Of a DNA stretch of 64,000 bases, positions 16,673-26,010 are shown piece by piece (position 1 is the first letter of the stretch; every line of letters begins with the position of its first letter). Under the pieces are notes generated by a model. The model did no database searches, was not told the origin of the DNA, and saw nothing but the letters and a program-made list of their open reading frames with translations. The stretch is taken from assembly GCA_963738305.1 (NCBI GenBank), contig CAVTVU010000005.1:124001-188000 (forward strand). The letters are read 5' to 3'. The stretch is from JBBRHQ01 sp963738305. Lineage in GTDB: Bacteria; Actinomycetota; Thermoleophilia; Solirubrobacterales; 70-9. Both the position numbers and the translations under genes were made by a program.

Positions 16673-17254
16673 TCAGTCGCCCGCTTCCTCTCCGGTCGGC
16701 GTCAGCGCGTACCACTGAGCCCCGAAGGAGGTGAAGTCGTTGCCGGTCACGTCGCCCGGCTTCTTGTCGGAGACGTAGGTGTAGAGCGGGTGGCCCGCGT
16801 AGGTCACCTGCGTGGTGCCGTCGCTGCGCTTCGTCGTGCCCAGCTTCGATGCCTGGGCGCCGTTCTTCGCGGTCGGTGCGCCGCTGGTGGTGAGCGGCGG
16901 CCAGACCTTCGCGCAGGCGCCGTAGCAGGCCGACTTGGTGCCCTTGTCCTTGTGGAAGTCATAGAGCGTGAAGCCCTTCGTGGTCGACGATGATCTTGCC
17001 GAGCTTCGGGTTGTTCGCGACCGAGACGACGGCAGCACCGCCCCCTCCGCCCGAGCCGGCGCTCGTGCCGGCGCCCGCTCCGTAGCCCGAGCTCGTCGTG
17101 GAGCCTCCTCCTCCGCCTGAGCCGTAGAGGCTGGCGCCGCCACCGCCGCTCGAGCTGGTCGTGTCGGAGCCCGAGCCACAGCCGGCGACGACGAAGATCG
17201 CGGTTGCGGCCAGAGCGCCGAGGAGCGCGTCAGAGGGCGTCTGAGTGTCTTCAT
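16673..17254 (-). CDS. Secreted lipoprotein with YxFxxD repeat (COG4315 / Lipoprotein_15), two frame breaks
   Basis: Joined across frames it has a signal with lipobox (FVVAGCG), a long Ser/Gly linker, and the domain GFTLYDFHKDKGTKSACYGACAKVWPPL ... GHPLYTYVSDKKPGDVTG, the conserved Yx(FWY)xxD lipoprotein repeat. Breaks lie near 17210 (before the lipobox) and near 16985. The ATG at 17254 has an AAGGAGAAC ribosome site and overlaps the anti-sigma stop (ATGA). It is the third gene of the sigma/anti-sigma operon, so it is probably exported in response to the same signal. The function of the family is unknown; redox or haem binding has been proposed only loosely. Confidence 0.75.
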   Translation of the reverse strand: MKTLRRPLTRSSALWPQPRSSSSPAVARAPTRPARAAVAAPASTAQAEEEAPRRARATERAPARAPARAEGAVLPSSRSRTTRSSARSSSTTKGFTLYDFHKDKGTKSACYGACAKVWPPLTTSGAPTAKNGAQASKLGTTKRSDGTTQVTYAGHPLYTYVSDKKPGDVTGNDFTSFGAQWYALTPTGEEAGD

Positions 17255-17956
17255 GCGTTCTCCTTGTCGTATTCGTCGCGTTCGGTCGCGGCACCGGCGG
17301 GCGGTCCCGCGATCGGCGCCTGGAAGGTGCGCTGCCCGGCCTTCACCATCACGGCCTCGGCGCGGGAGAGGTCGAGGGCGGAGCTCAGGTTGCCTCGGAG
17401 TCGCCGCCATAGCGGTAGCGGAAGCTGCCGGCGGCGACCCGGCCCCCGCCGGAGCGGAGCAGGTAGACGCGGCAGAGGGTGCCGGAGCGGATCCCGCCCA
17501 CCATCATTCGGATCTGGGTGCCGAAGGGCCTCGGCTCGAGCGCCGCCGTGATCTGCACCCCGGGCGGAAGCGAGGCGAACTCGACCCGCTGGGTGGGCTC
17601 CGCCGCCGCCGCCGGGGAGCACCAGGGCGGCGATCGCAGCGGCGGCGGCTGCCGCGGCGGCCAGCCCGAAGCCGACCCTGAAGCGCCGCCGGCGGCGGGC
17701 GGAGCGCCGCTCGGCGGCGATCCCGGCGCTGATGCGGCGGCCGAGCGCGGCCGAGGGCTCGGGAGCCGGGCCCAACCGCGCCGGGTCGGCCAGCGGCAGC
17801 ACGCTCGCGACGCCTGCCAGCGACGCCGCTTCGTCCCGGCACTCCTCGCAGCCCTCGAGATGCGCCTCCAGGGCAGCCCGCTCGGGTCCCGCGAGCGTCG
17901 CCCAGCGCGTAGACGCCGAGCGACTCCCGCCATCGCCTGCATCCCTCAGCCGTCAT
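17251..17956 (-). CDS. Anti-sigma factor with zinc-binding and membrane segment (frame broken)
   Basis: In its correct frames the protein reads MTAEGCRRWRESLGVYALG, then a zinc-type HLEGCEECRDEA, a cytoplasmic stretch, an Ala-rich membrane helix (FGLAAAAAAAAAIAALVLP) and an outer domain (PTQRVEFASLPPGVQITAAL ... RVYLLRSGG ... GSFRYRYGG). This is the RskA/ZAS layout. Three breaks (near 17905, 17620 and 17400) split it. The start overlaps the end of the sigma gene by 11 bases, typical of sigma/anti-sigma pairs. It should hold the sigma factor at the membrane until a signal arrives. Confidence 0.72.
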
Positions 17957-18456
17957 AGCCCATCTCCTCGAGCACGTTGCGAAGCGCACGCAGTCCGTAG
18001 TAGACGCGGCTCTTGACCGTCCCCACCGGCACGCCCAGCTCCGCGGCGACCTCGGCGTACGGGCGCCCGCGGTAGTAGGTCTCGACGATGACCTTGCGGT
18101 GCTCGGAGCCGATCCGGCGCAGCGCCTCCTCGACCTGCCAGGCGAGCAGCGCCTCGTCGAGCGGGTCGACCGAGGGCTCGCGCCCCTCCGCGGCGAGCCG
18201 GGGGCGGGAGCGCGCGGGCGCGGCCGAGGTCGATGACGACGTTGCGCAGGATCGCGAACAGCCAGGTGCGCAGCGAGCCGATCTGCGGGTCGAAGCGGTC
18301 GCCCGCCCGCCAGGCGCGCAGGAAGGCCTCCTGCACCGCCTCCTCGGCGAGCCCAGCGTCGCCGAGCGATCGCAGCGCGAACCGGTAGAGCTCGCCCGAG
18401 TGGGCGGCGTACGCCTCGCGCACGTCCCGCTCGCCGCTGAGTGCCCCGGCGGCCAT
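17946..18456 (-). CDS. ECF-type RNA polymerase sigma factor (one frame break)
   Basis: Region 2 is intact: LYRFALRSLGDAGLAEEAVQEAFLRAWRAG and LRTWLFAILRNVVIDLGRAR. One extra base near 18215 shifts the rest; in the restored frame region 4 reads VEEALRRIGSEHRKVIVETYYRGRPYAEVAAELGVPVGTVKSR and the gene ends EEMGYDG at 17946. Length is then about 169 residues, normal for the SigK/RpoE group paired with RskA-like anti-sigma factors. It directs transcription of a stress or envelope regulon, probably including its own operon. Confidence 0.8.
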
Positions 18457-18562
18457 CGGCTCAGTCTCCCAGGCGCGGGTCGAAGTGTGCCTGCAAGATC
18501 ACGCTGCCCGGGTTACGGAGCAGCGGGCGCGTCGGTTCAGGCGCGCCGCGCAAGGGCGGCTG

Positions 18563-18595
18563 CTCCCGGTGCCGGCGGCGCGCCGGCACCGGGAG
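18563..18595 (-). terminator. Perfect 14-bp hairpin downstream of the DUF5679 gene
   Basis: CTCCCGGTGCCGGC and its exact complement flank a 5-base loop (GGCGC). It begins about 20 bases beyond the DUF5679 stop on the minus strand. There is no T-run, so it may act by stalling or with Rho. Confidence 0.6.
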
Positions 18596-18615
18596 GCGGC
18601 AGCTTCAGAGGTCGG

Positions 18616-18762
18616 CTAGGAGAGCTTGCCGATCTTGAAGATCTTGGTGCCGCAGTCGGGGCACGTCCCCTGGATCGCCGGGCGACCGTTCTTCATGGTC
18701 ACCTGCTGGGGATCCTTGATCTCGACCTTCTTGCGCTCCTTGACGCAGTATCCCTCGGGCAT
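18616..18762 (-). CDS. DUF5679 small zinc-ribbon protein
   Basis: This 48-residue protein matches the DUF5679 pattern EGYCVKERKKVEIKDPQQVTMKNGRPAIQGTCPDCGTKIFKIGK. The C-terminal CPDCG is a zinc knuckle. The first Cys pair is reduced: CVKE replaces the usual CVKC, so a four-Cys zinc site may be incomplete. The ATG at 18762 has a strong AAGGAGGG ribosome site, ruling out the longer frame. Its function is unknown; it is common and highly expressed-looking in high-GC Gram-positives. Confidence 0.85.
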   Translation of the reverse strand: MPEGYCVKERKKVEIKDPQQVTMKNGRPAIQGTCPDCGTKIFKIGKLS

Positions 18763-18990
18763 GAGAGGGCCCTCCTTTCGCTGCCGCTTCGCGGCAAAGC
18801 TCACGGTTGCCCGCGAGGTCGGATTGCGGCGAATGTAACGCAGGCTCGAGGACGATCCCCACGCATGCGTGTGCGGATCATCACAAACTGCTCGGCAGCG
18901 CGCTCAGGCGTGCCCGACGCGCGGACGGGCTCGGACCGATTCGACTAGCCTTTCGGCCCGCAATCCCGCCGCCATCCAAGGAGATCCCAG

Positions 18991-20161
18991 ATGCCCGAAG
19001 CAGTGATCGTCGACACCGTCCGCACGCCGATCGGCCGCGCCTTCAAGGGGTCGCTGGCACAGCTTCGCCCCGACGAGATGGGCGCCTTCGTCGTCGACGC
19101 GCTGCTGGAGCGCAACCCGGAGGTCGACCCGGCCTCGGTCGAGGACGTCTTCTGCGGCTGCGGCATGCCCCAGGGCCTTCAGGCCTTCAACATCGGCCGG
19201 ATCATCTCGCTGCTCTCCGAGAAGCTGCCGGAGACCGTCAACGGCGTCACTGTCTCGCGCTACTGCTCCTCCAGCCTCGACGCGATCCGCCACGCCGGGA
19301 ACGCGATCAAGGCGGGCGAGGGCGACACCTACATCGCCGCCGGGGTCGAGTGGGTCAGCCGCTACAACGAGCGCACGGAGCCCGCCGGCGAGGCCGACCA
19401 GAACGAGAACCTCCAGGGCAACGACGGCCAGCCCGACGCCTACATCGCGATGGGCCACACCGCCGTCAACGTCGCCAAGCGCTACGAGGTCAGCCGCGCC
19501 GACATGGACAAGTTCGCCCAGCGCTCCCAGGAGCTGGCCGTCGCCTCCCAGGAGGACGGCTTCTTCGATCGCGAGATCGTCCCGGTGACGCTGCCCGACG
19601 GCACCGAGGTGGCCAAGGACGACGGTCCCGCGCGCCAGCTCGACCCTGGAGAAGCTCTCCGAGCTCGACGAGGCCTTTCCGGAGGCGGGCGGCGGCGGGG
19701 TCACCGCCGGCAACTCCTGCCCGCTCAACGACGGCGCCGCGGCGGTGCTGCTGATGAGCGACGAGAAGGCCAAGGCGCTGGGCCTCCAGCCGCGCGCCCG
19801 GATCGTCACCGCGGCGACCTTCGGCAACGAGCCCGAGTACATGGGCGTCGCCCCGATCGGCGCGATCAAGAAGGTGCTCGACCGGGCCGGGATGACGATC
19901 GACGACGTCGGCGCGGTCGAGCTGAACGAGGCGTTCGCCGCCCAGGTGATCCCGATCATGGACGAGTGCGACATCCCGCTGGAGAAGCTGAACACGCACG
20001 GCGGCGCGATCGCGCTCGGGCATCCGTTCGGGATGACCGGGGCCCGGATCATGGGCACCCTGCTGAACGTGCTCGAGACGGACGACCATCAGATCGGGCT
20101 GGAGACGATGTGCGTCGCCGGCGGCCAGGGCAAGGCGATGATCGTCGAGCGCCTCAACTGA
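18991..20161 (+). CDS. Acetyl-CoA C-acetyltransferase (thiolase), one frame break
   Basis: Catalytic Cys is in SRYCSSSLDAIR, His in HGGAIALGHPFGMTGAR, and the second Cys in CVAGGQGKAM; all three are present. An extra C in a CCC run at 19627-19629 breaks the frame; removing it gives KDDGPRASSTLEKLSELDEAFPEAGGGGVTAGNSC and a 389-residue protein of normal length. An AAGGAG ribosome site precedes the ATG. It performs thiolytic cleavage or condensation of acyl-CoA in beta-oxidation. Nearby acyl-CoA dehydrogenase and crotonase genes agree. Confidence 0.88.
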
Positions 20162-20204
20162 TCGCCGCTGCCGCCGAGGCCGGCCGAGCCCGGGCTGATC
20201 CGCG

Positions 20205-20838
20205 ATGGACATCGGCGCGACGCTGTTCAGCACCGGCTGGGCGTCAGGAGTCAACGCCTACGCGACGGTCGGCGCTGCTGGGGATCCTCGGCAGGGCCGG
20301 AGCCGCCGAGGTTCCGGAGCCGATGACCGGGAACCTGGTGATCGGCATCGCCGTGGCGATGTTCGCGGTCGAGTTCATCACCGACAAGGTCGCCTACCTG
20401 GACAGCGCATGGGACAGCGGTCCACACCGTGATCCGGCCGGCGATCGGGGCATGGCTGGGGGCGCTGCTCGCCGGGCGACGACGGGGGCGGGACCAGTGA
20501 GGTGATCGGGGCCGTCGGCGTCGGGCAGCACCGCCCTCGCCAGCCACGGGGTCAAGGCCGGGCTGCGGATCCTGATCAACACCATGCCCGAGCCCTTCAG
20601 CAACATCGCCGTCAGCCTCACCGAGGACGGCCTGGTGGCCACCGTCGTCGGCTTCTCGGTCAACCATCCCCTCACGGCCTTTGCGATAGCCGCGACCCTC
20701 CTGCTTGCCGGGTTGATCGTCCTGATCCTCCTCTACAGGCGGCTGCTCGCGGCGATCCGGCGGATGCGCGAGAAAGGCCGGGGCTCTCCCGAGGCGTTAG
20801 TGTCCCGGCCAACTCGTCTTCAGAGGAGGGATTCTTGA
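20205..20838 (+). CDS. DUF4126 membrane protein (four frame breaks)
   Basis: Removing single extra G bases near 20270, 20421, 20476 and 20526 yields a continuous 209-residue protein: GATLFSTGWASGVNAYATV, then LVIGIAVAMFAVEFITDKVAYLD, VHTVIRPAIGAWLGALLA, and a long C-terminal membrane helix. This matches DUF4126 proteins with four to five helices. The total length (634 bases) is exactly 210 codons plus four, which supports four insertions. The stop overlaps the TTG of the next gene (TTGA). Function unknown. Confidence 0.75.
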
Positions 20839-21224
20839 GGCTAGGACGCTGGTCCGTCATTGGTTCGGTTGTTGCCCTGACGGTCGCCCTGGCGGCCACG
20901 GTGGCGGCCGGGTCGACGATCTACTCCGGCGAGCTCTCGATCACCTTCCGCTCGAAGCCGTCGGGGGACAGTTTCAGCGGACGGGTCGGCTCCTCCAGGC
21001 CCGCCTGCAGGCGGCGCAAGGTCATGATCTTTCGCAAGCGATCCGGCGCGGACGATCGGATACGCGCCACGAGGAGCCGGCGGGGCGGGGCCTGGCACGC
21101 GATTGCGCCGCACCACCGGGTAGGCGGCGGGCGCTACTACGCCGCGATTCGCACCAAGGCCCTGGGCGGCGGATCGGCCTGCGCCGCGGTGATGACCAGC
21201 GACGTGGTCGTCGGGCGCCACTAG
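20835..21224 (+). CDS. Secreted protein with a small beta-sandwich-like domain, unknown function
   Basis: This 129-residue protein starts with TTG at 20835, placed 5 bases after AGAGGAGGG. A signal peptide (VIGSVVALTVALAATVAAGS) precedes FSGRVGSSRPACRRRKVMIFRK ... WHAIAPHHRVGGGRYYAAIRT ... SACAAVMTSDV. Two cysteines and the strand pattern resemble a carboxypeptidase-regulatory-like fold often seen in secreted proteins of Thermoleophilia. This assignment is by eye. It is coupled to the DUF4126 gene. Confidence 0.6.
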   Translation: MRLGRWSVIGSVVALTVALAATVAAGSTIYSGELSITFRSKPSGDSFSGRVGSSRPACRRRKVMIFRKRSGADDRIRATRSRRGGAWHAIAPHHRVGGGRYYAAIRTKALGGGSACAAVMTSDVVVGRH

Positions 21225-21279
21225 CCCGATCAGCGGGCGGGGTCCGCGGTTCCGCGTGGTCGCACATCCACGCAATACA

Positions 21280-21293
21280 CTTGAGCGATCAAG
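21280..21293. promoter_or_regulatory. Likely MarR operator overlapping a -10 box
   Basis: CTTGA-GCGA-TCAAG is a perfect 5-bp inverted repeat with outer echoes (ACTTG...CAAGT). It starts within the TACACT box at 21276-21281, 28 bases before the MarR start. The position fits autorepression. Confidence 0.5.
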
Positions 21294-21320
21294 CAAGTCA
21301 CGCGAAACCCGCCTGAGGCA

Positions 21321-21764
21321 GTGGGGGCGCCGGAGGGTTGGCTCGAGTTCCTGCGTGCCCACGCGGCGATCACCCGCGAGCTGGACCTCTCGATGCGGGA
21401 GGGTCATCAGCTCAATCTCAACGAGTACGAGGTGCTGCTCCAGCTCTGGCTGGCCGACAACCGCCGTCTGCGCAGAGTCGACCTCGCGCAGCGGTTGCTC
21501 CTCACCCAGGGCGGGATCACCCGGCTGCTGGCCGGCCTCCAGCGGGCCGATCTGGTCGAACGGGTGCCGTGCCCTGACGACGGCCGCGTCGCCTACGCAC
21601 ATCTGACGGCCACCGGCGCCCGCCGCCTGGAGGCGGCCCGCGAGGACCACCTTGCGGAGGTCGAGCGCCTCTTCGCCGCCCGCTTCAGCGAGGCCGAGCT
21701 GGGCAAGCTCGCCGACCTCCTCTCGCGCCTGCGGCCCGAGGCTCAGTCCTCGAAGAGCGCGTAG
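21321..21764 (+). CDS. MarR-family transcriptional regulator
   Basis: This 147-residue winged-helix protein has NLNEYEVLLQLWLADNRRLRRVDLAQRLLLTQGGITRLLAGLQRADLVERVPCPDDGRVAYAHLT (recognition helix and wing, positions about 33-95, quoted in parts), with the family DDGR wing motif. GTG at 21321 is the first good start. Its 3' end overlaps the convergent acyl-CoA dehydrogenase gene by 22 bases. It may sense a phenolic or lipid compound; the palindrome upstream suggests self-control. Confidence 0.85.
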   Translation: MGAPEGWLEFLRAHAAITRELDLSMREGHQLNLNEYEVLLQLWLADNRRLRRVDLAQRLLLTQGGITRLLAGLQRADLVERVPCPDDGRVAYAHLTATGARRLEAAREDHLAEVERLFAARFSEAELGKLADLLSRLRPEAQSSKSA

Positions 21765-23484
21765 CCGTAGCCGCCGCGTTTCAGCGCCAGCTTGGCGATC
21801 TCGGTCATCCGCTCGTCGTCGTTTGATTCGACGCGCTCCAGCTGCCAGCCGACGCGGGTGGCGGCACGGGTGCAGAAGGTGTCGGCGATGTACATCTCCT
21901 GGCCCAGCGTCTCCGCGGTCTGTTCTTCGAGCATTGCGCTGACCCGCGAGAGCAGCGCCGCCTGGGCGTAGATGTCGGAGACCGCAGCCGCCAGGCGCTT
22001 CTGTTGAAACTGGCGCTCCACGAAGCCCTTTCGGTGCTCGCGCAGGAGCTTCTCGCTTGCGCCACGCAGTCGCCCCACCTGGTCGGAAACCGCATCGGCG
22101 TGCTTGCCGAGCTCCTCGGCGGCCATGGTGATCCGGTCGGGGCGCACGCCGCGCTGGATGCGGCCGCCGACGTAGTCGGCCAGCACCCCGATCGAGCGGA
22201 TCGGATCGCCGAGATCGAGCTCGCCGAAGCCTGAGAGCTCTTCGGAGAGTGGCTTGACCCCGTTCAACGCGATGTAGGCGCGGAGGACGTCATTGGCTCC
22301 CTCGAAGATCGGGAAGATGCGGATGTCGCGCAGGATCTTCTCGTAGGGCTCGGTGCGCATGTAGCCCTCGCCGCCGCGGAGCTGCAGGACCCGGTTGGCC
22401 GCGTACCAGAGGAACTCGGTTCCCGAGACCTTGCAGATCGCCGACTCGAGTGAGTAGTCCGGAACGCCCGAATCGACCATGCCGCAGGTCAGGTAGGTCA
22501 TCGACTCGAGCCCGAAGAGGTAGGAGACCATCCAGGCGATCTTGTCCTGGACCAGCTCGAAGTCGGCCAGGGCCCGGTCGAACTGGTGGCGCTCCTTGAG
22601 GTGGGGGATGATCCTGTCCAAGAGGCCCTTGGTCGCGCCAACCGACCCCGTCCCAAGGCTGAGCCGACCGTTGTTAAGGATCTGCATCGCGATTCTGAAG
22701 CCCTCCCCTGGGTCGCCGAGGACGTTCTCCGCCGGCACCCGGACGTCGTTGAACCGGAGCCGCCGGAGGTCGTTCGCCCGCAGGCCCATGGTGTCGTAGC
22801 GCTCGCCGACCTCGAATCCCTTCATCCCCTTCTCGAGGATCAGGGCGATGTGGCGGTCCTTCCCGCCGATCTCCGCCCGGGCGAAGGTGACGAAAACGTC
22901 GCCCTTGTCGCCGTTCCCGATGTAGCGCTTTTCCCCGTTGAGCACCCAGGACCCGTCGGGCTGGGAGACCGCGCGGGAGCGCAACTGGTAGGCGTCCGAC
23001 CCCGCCTCGGGCTCGGTCAGCGCGAACCCGGCCAATCGGCGTCCGCTGGCCAGGTCCGGCAGGATAGCGCACCTTCTGCTCGTCGCTGCCGAACAGGACG
23101 ATCCCCTTCATCCCGATCGACTGGTGGACGCCCATCACCACCGAGAGCGTTCCGTCGATCTGGGCGAAGGTCTCGAACACGCGGCAATAGCCGGTCTGGG
23201 AGAGACCCTGGCCGCCGTACTCCTCGGGGACGTAGAGGCCGCACAGGCCCGCCTCGCCAAGCTGGGCGACGGTGCGGTCCCCGATCCACCGCTTGCGCTC
23301 CCACTCCTGGACGTCCCAGGAGGTCGCCAGCTCGCGCAGCGACGAGTTGAGCCCGCGGATCCTCTCCTGTTCGGCCGCGTTCGGGGCCGGGAAGGGGAAG
23401 ATCATCTCCTCGCGGATCTGACCGAGGAAGAGGGATTTCGCGAACGATGAGGCTGCGGCCGGTTCCTCGGGTGTGGTCGCCGAT
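21743..23484 (-). CDS. Acyl-CoA dehydrogenase (long-chain/ACAD9-like), frame breaks at 23062 and at the start
   Basis: The protein has an acyl-CoA dehydrogenase core: GLCGLYVPEEYGGQGLSQTGY, FALTEPEAGSD, the FAD-site RGGEGYMRTEPYEKILRDIR, then PIFEGANDVLRAYIAL, plus a C-terminal extension of about 180 residues as in VLCAD/ACAD9. One extra base near 23062 separates QKVRYLPDLASG from RRLAGFAL. The frame also continues upstream of the ATG at 23405 with SSFAKSLFLGQIREE, the usual N-terminus; ATCGGCG at 23484 becomes ATGGCG if one C is removed. It oxidises acyl-CoA at the first step of beta-oxidation. Confidence 0.85.
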
Positions 23485-23546
23485 TAGATCGGTCGAGGGT
23501 ACCCGCGCGAGGCGCGCCGGGTTGGCTCCGGGGCGGGCGCCAGAAT

Positions 23547-24824
23547 GTGGCCATGTCGGAGGCCAGCGAGAGGTCGCGGGCGCGGCAGGCCCGCCGGACA
23601 GCGGGAGAGCGGCGACCGTCGCGGGGCTCCGGATCTCCGAGGAGTTCGGTCTACCGCCGCCGGCGATTGGCCGCCGTCGTGGTCCTGGCCGTCCTCTTCC
23701 TGCTCGTGGCCCTGGTCATCCGCGGCGCCGACAGCAATCCGCCCCAGCTCACCCCGGCCCAGGAGCAGCGGGCGGCCTGGGCCGAGGACCCCGTCCACTT
23801 CACGATGTCGTTCAGCGGGGACATCCTCATCCACTCGTTCCTCTGGGAGCGGGCGCTCGCCAATGGGGGTGGCTCGAATTACGACTTCGCGCCGATGTTC
23901 TCCGATTTGGCGCCGTACGTCTCCGACGTTGACCTCGGCGTCTGCCACGTGGAGACCCCGATGACCTCGAGCGAGCCGACCAGCTACCCGATCTTCAACA
24001 CGCCGACCGATCTCGCGGCCGGAATCGCAAAGAACGGGTGGGACGCCTGCGACACGGCGTCGAACCACTCGCTCGACCAGCACCAATCCGGTGTGGACCA
24101 GACCGGCGAGGCCCTGGACAAGGCCGGCGTCGAGCACACCGGCTCCTTTCCCTCGGCGGCCGCCCGGCGCAAGCCGCTGATCCTCGAGACCAAGGGCGTC
24201 AAGGTCGGCTACATCGCCTACACCGACTTCACCAACGGGATCCCGCTGCCGCACCCCTGGTCGGTCAACTTCGTCGCCTACAACCAGGACGTCGGGCCGA
24301 AGGCGAAGCGGATCCTGGCCGACGCCAAGCGGGACCGCAAGGCGGGGGCGGACGCGGTGATCGTGACCATGCAGTGGGGCGATGAGAACTCGACCACTCC
24401 CAACGACTCGCAGATGGCCCTGGCCAGGGCGCTGACCGCTTCGCCGCTGATCACGGCGATCGTCGGCCAGGGCCCCCATGTCGTACAGCCGATCGAGAAG
24501 ATCAACGACAAGTTCGTCGTCTTCAGCGAGGGGAACCTCGTCTCCAACCAGAGCGCCGCCGCCGGCCTTCCGGCGGAGACCCAGTACGGCCTGGTCGCGC
24601 TCCTCCATCTGGTCGCCGACGCCAAGGGGGTGCACGTGCAGCGGGTCACCTACGTCCCCACCTGGGTGCGGCTCACCGATTACGTCGTCCTCCCGGTCGG
24701 CATCGGCCTGCGGAAGGACCCTGCCAACGCCTCCAGCCTGCGCGAGGCCTACGACACGGTCGTCTCCATCGCCGGTCGCGCCCCCGACATCCAGCCGGTG
24801 CCGCGGCAGCTGCCGCCGGGCTAG
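23547..24824 (+). CDS. CapA/PgsA-family metallophosphatase-like protein, membrane anchored
   Basis: This 425-residue protein has an Arg-rich cytoplasmic N-terminus, one membrane helix (about residues 41-60, LAAVVVLAVLFLLVALVI) and an outer CapA domain: FTMSFSGDILIHSFLW, NVETPM-like CHVETPMTS, DTASNHSLDQHQSGVDQT, MQWGDENS and GQGPHVVQPIEKI. CapA-type proteins are linked to poly-gamma-glutamate capsule, but many stand alone with unknown roles. No capB or capC is nearby. Either GTG 23547 or ATG 23553 may start it. The stop overlaps the convergent DUF559 remnant. Confidence 0.82.
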   Translation: MAMSEASERSRARQARRTAGERRPSRGSGSPRSSVYRRRRLAAVVVLAVLFLLVALVIRGADSNPPQLTPAQEQRAAWAEDPVHFTMSFSGDILIHSFLWERALANGGGSNYDFAPMFSDLAPYVSDVDLGVCHVETPMTSSEPTSYPIFNTPTDLAAGIAKNGWDACDTASNHSLDQHQSGVDQTGEALDKAGVEHTGSFPSAAARRKPLILETKGVKVGYIAYTDFTNGIPLPHPWSVNFVAYNQDVGPKAKRILADAKRDRKAGADAVIVTMQWGDENSTTPNDSQMALARALTASPLITAIVGQGPHVVQPIEKINDKFVVFSEGNLVSNQSAAAGLPAETQYGLVALLHLVADAKGVHVQRVTYVPTWVRLTDYVVLPVGIGLRKDPANASSLREAYDTVVSIAGRAPDIQPVPRQLPPG

Positions 24825-25184
24825 GACTGCGCGAGCACAGCCCGAATCGTCCCGGCGACGCGCTGTGGGTCCTCGGAGACCTGGCGCCAGGTAAACGAAG
24901 GACTCGGCAGCCGGCCAGGGTGAGCAGCTGATCGCGACGCCGGTCGGTTTCGAAGGCGCGAGCGGTGAGATGGAAGCGCCGACTATCGGTCTGGACGATC
25001 AGGCGGCGGTCGGGCCAGTGGAAGTCGATCTCGAACGATGCGCCTCCGGCCTCGACGATCGCGTTGACCCGTGGTGGTGGATGCCGGCGAGCTCGCACAG
25101 AGCGAGGAAGCGCTGCTCCAGCTCGCTGCGAGGGTTGGGCGAGTTTTGGCCTCTATCTCGCCGAAAATCGCGCAACCGCTTCAT
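24821..25184 (-). pseudogene. Truncated DUF559 (VSR-like endonuclease fold) protein
   Basis: Pieces in three frames read PNPRSELEQRFLALCELAGI, then PRVNAIVEAGGASFEIDFHWPDRRLIVQTDSRRFH ... FETDRRRDQLLTLAGCRVLR, then TWRQVSEDPQRVAGTIRAVL. This is the DUF559 nuclease-like domain. The N-terminal AbiEi-type half that normally precedes it is absent, and two single-base losses (near 25072 and 24893) break the frame. The missing N-terminus suggests a remnant even if the indels are errors. The ATG at 25184 is only a candidate start. Confidence 0.65.
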
Positions 25185-25257
25185 CGGGCCGCAAGCGTGG
25201 CGGCTGTTGCGTTACCTGACTACGCCTCAAGGTGCCGCGGCCGAAGCTGCTTCGTGC

Positions 25258-25971
25258 CTATTTCTCCATGCCCGGGTGCACGGCGTGCTCGCGGGCCAGG
25301 CGATCGAGCACGTCGGCGAGCCCCTCAGGATCCTCCGCCATTGGGAAATGCCCCCCGCTGATCTCGATCGGCTCGACGCCGAGCAGCTCGCGTGCCATGA
25401 ACCGCTCCCACTCGGGCTCGAAGAACTCGTCCTCGCTCGCGTAGATCAGCGAGGTGGCGACTTCGGGATGCCCGGCCAGGGGGAAGTTGTCCGAGGGGGG
25501 CCCTGACGGCCGCAGCCTGTGTGCAAGCTCCTCGGCGGTCCGCCGCTCGAGCCGCGGATACATTGCCTCGATCGCCGCCTCGCGTTCCCAAGCCTTCGTC
25601 CCGTCAGGGCGCTCGGGCGGAAACGGAAAACCCGGCCTGAAGACATCGGGCGCGCCGGGCCGGGACGGGAACGGATGCAGCCTCGGGCAGAGGTGGACCA
25701 GTAGTGGATCGTCCAGGCGCGTCGCGACCAGCGCGCCGTAACCCGAGGCCGCCGAGTGAGCGACGACCACGACCTGACGGCCCACACCCTCGAGCGCAGC
25801 CAGAACAGGCTCGATCCGCTCCCCCCAGCTGGTTGTGGGATCGTCGATCGGCAGGTCGGGGGCGATCGCCGCGTGCCCGCGCGCCTGCAGCGGCCCCAAC
25901 AACCACCTCCACGATGAGCCGTCGTGCCAGTTGCCGTGGATCAGGGCGAAGGTGGCCACGAGCACATTCAA
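25258..25971 (-). CDS. Alpha/beta-fold hydrolase
   Basis: This 237-residue protein opens with FALIHGNWHDGSSWRWLLGPLQARGH, the HG oxyanion motif. The nucleophile elbow is VVAHSAASGYGA (AHSAAS instead of GHSMGG). The acid is probably in YASEDEFFEPEW and the histidine in ISGGHFPMAEDPEGLADVL. This layout matches small esterases of the salicylate-esterase/MenH-like group. Substrate unknown. It is on the minus strand, 39 bases after the L-2-hydroxyglutarate oxidase stop. Confidence 0.82.
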   Translation of the reverse strand: MNVLVATFALIHGNWHDGSSWRWLLGPLQARGHAAIAPDLPIDDPTTSWGERIEPVLAALEGVGRQVVVVAHSAASGYGALVATRLDDPLLVHLCPRLHPFPSRPGAPDVFRPGFPFPPERPDGTKAWEREAAIEAMYPRLERRTAEELAHRLRPSGPPSDNFPLAGHPEVATSLIYASEDEFFEPEWERFMARELLGVEPIEISGGHFPMAEDPEGLADVLDRLAREHAVHPGMEK

Positions 25972-26010
25972 CCGCGCCGGGAAACGCGGGAAGGCTTGCC
26001 TGGGGCCGCG

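Noticed and set aside
19600..20505. Thiolase/DUF4126 read-through as one 504-residue fusion
   Set aside because: The fusion results from an extra C at 19627-19629; the correct frame of each gene gives normal ends and family motifs.
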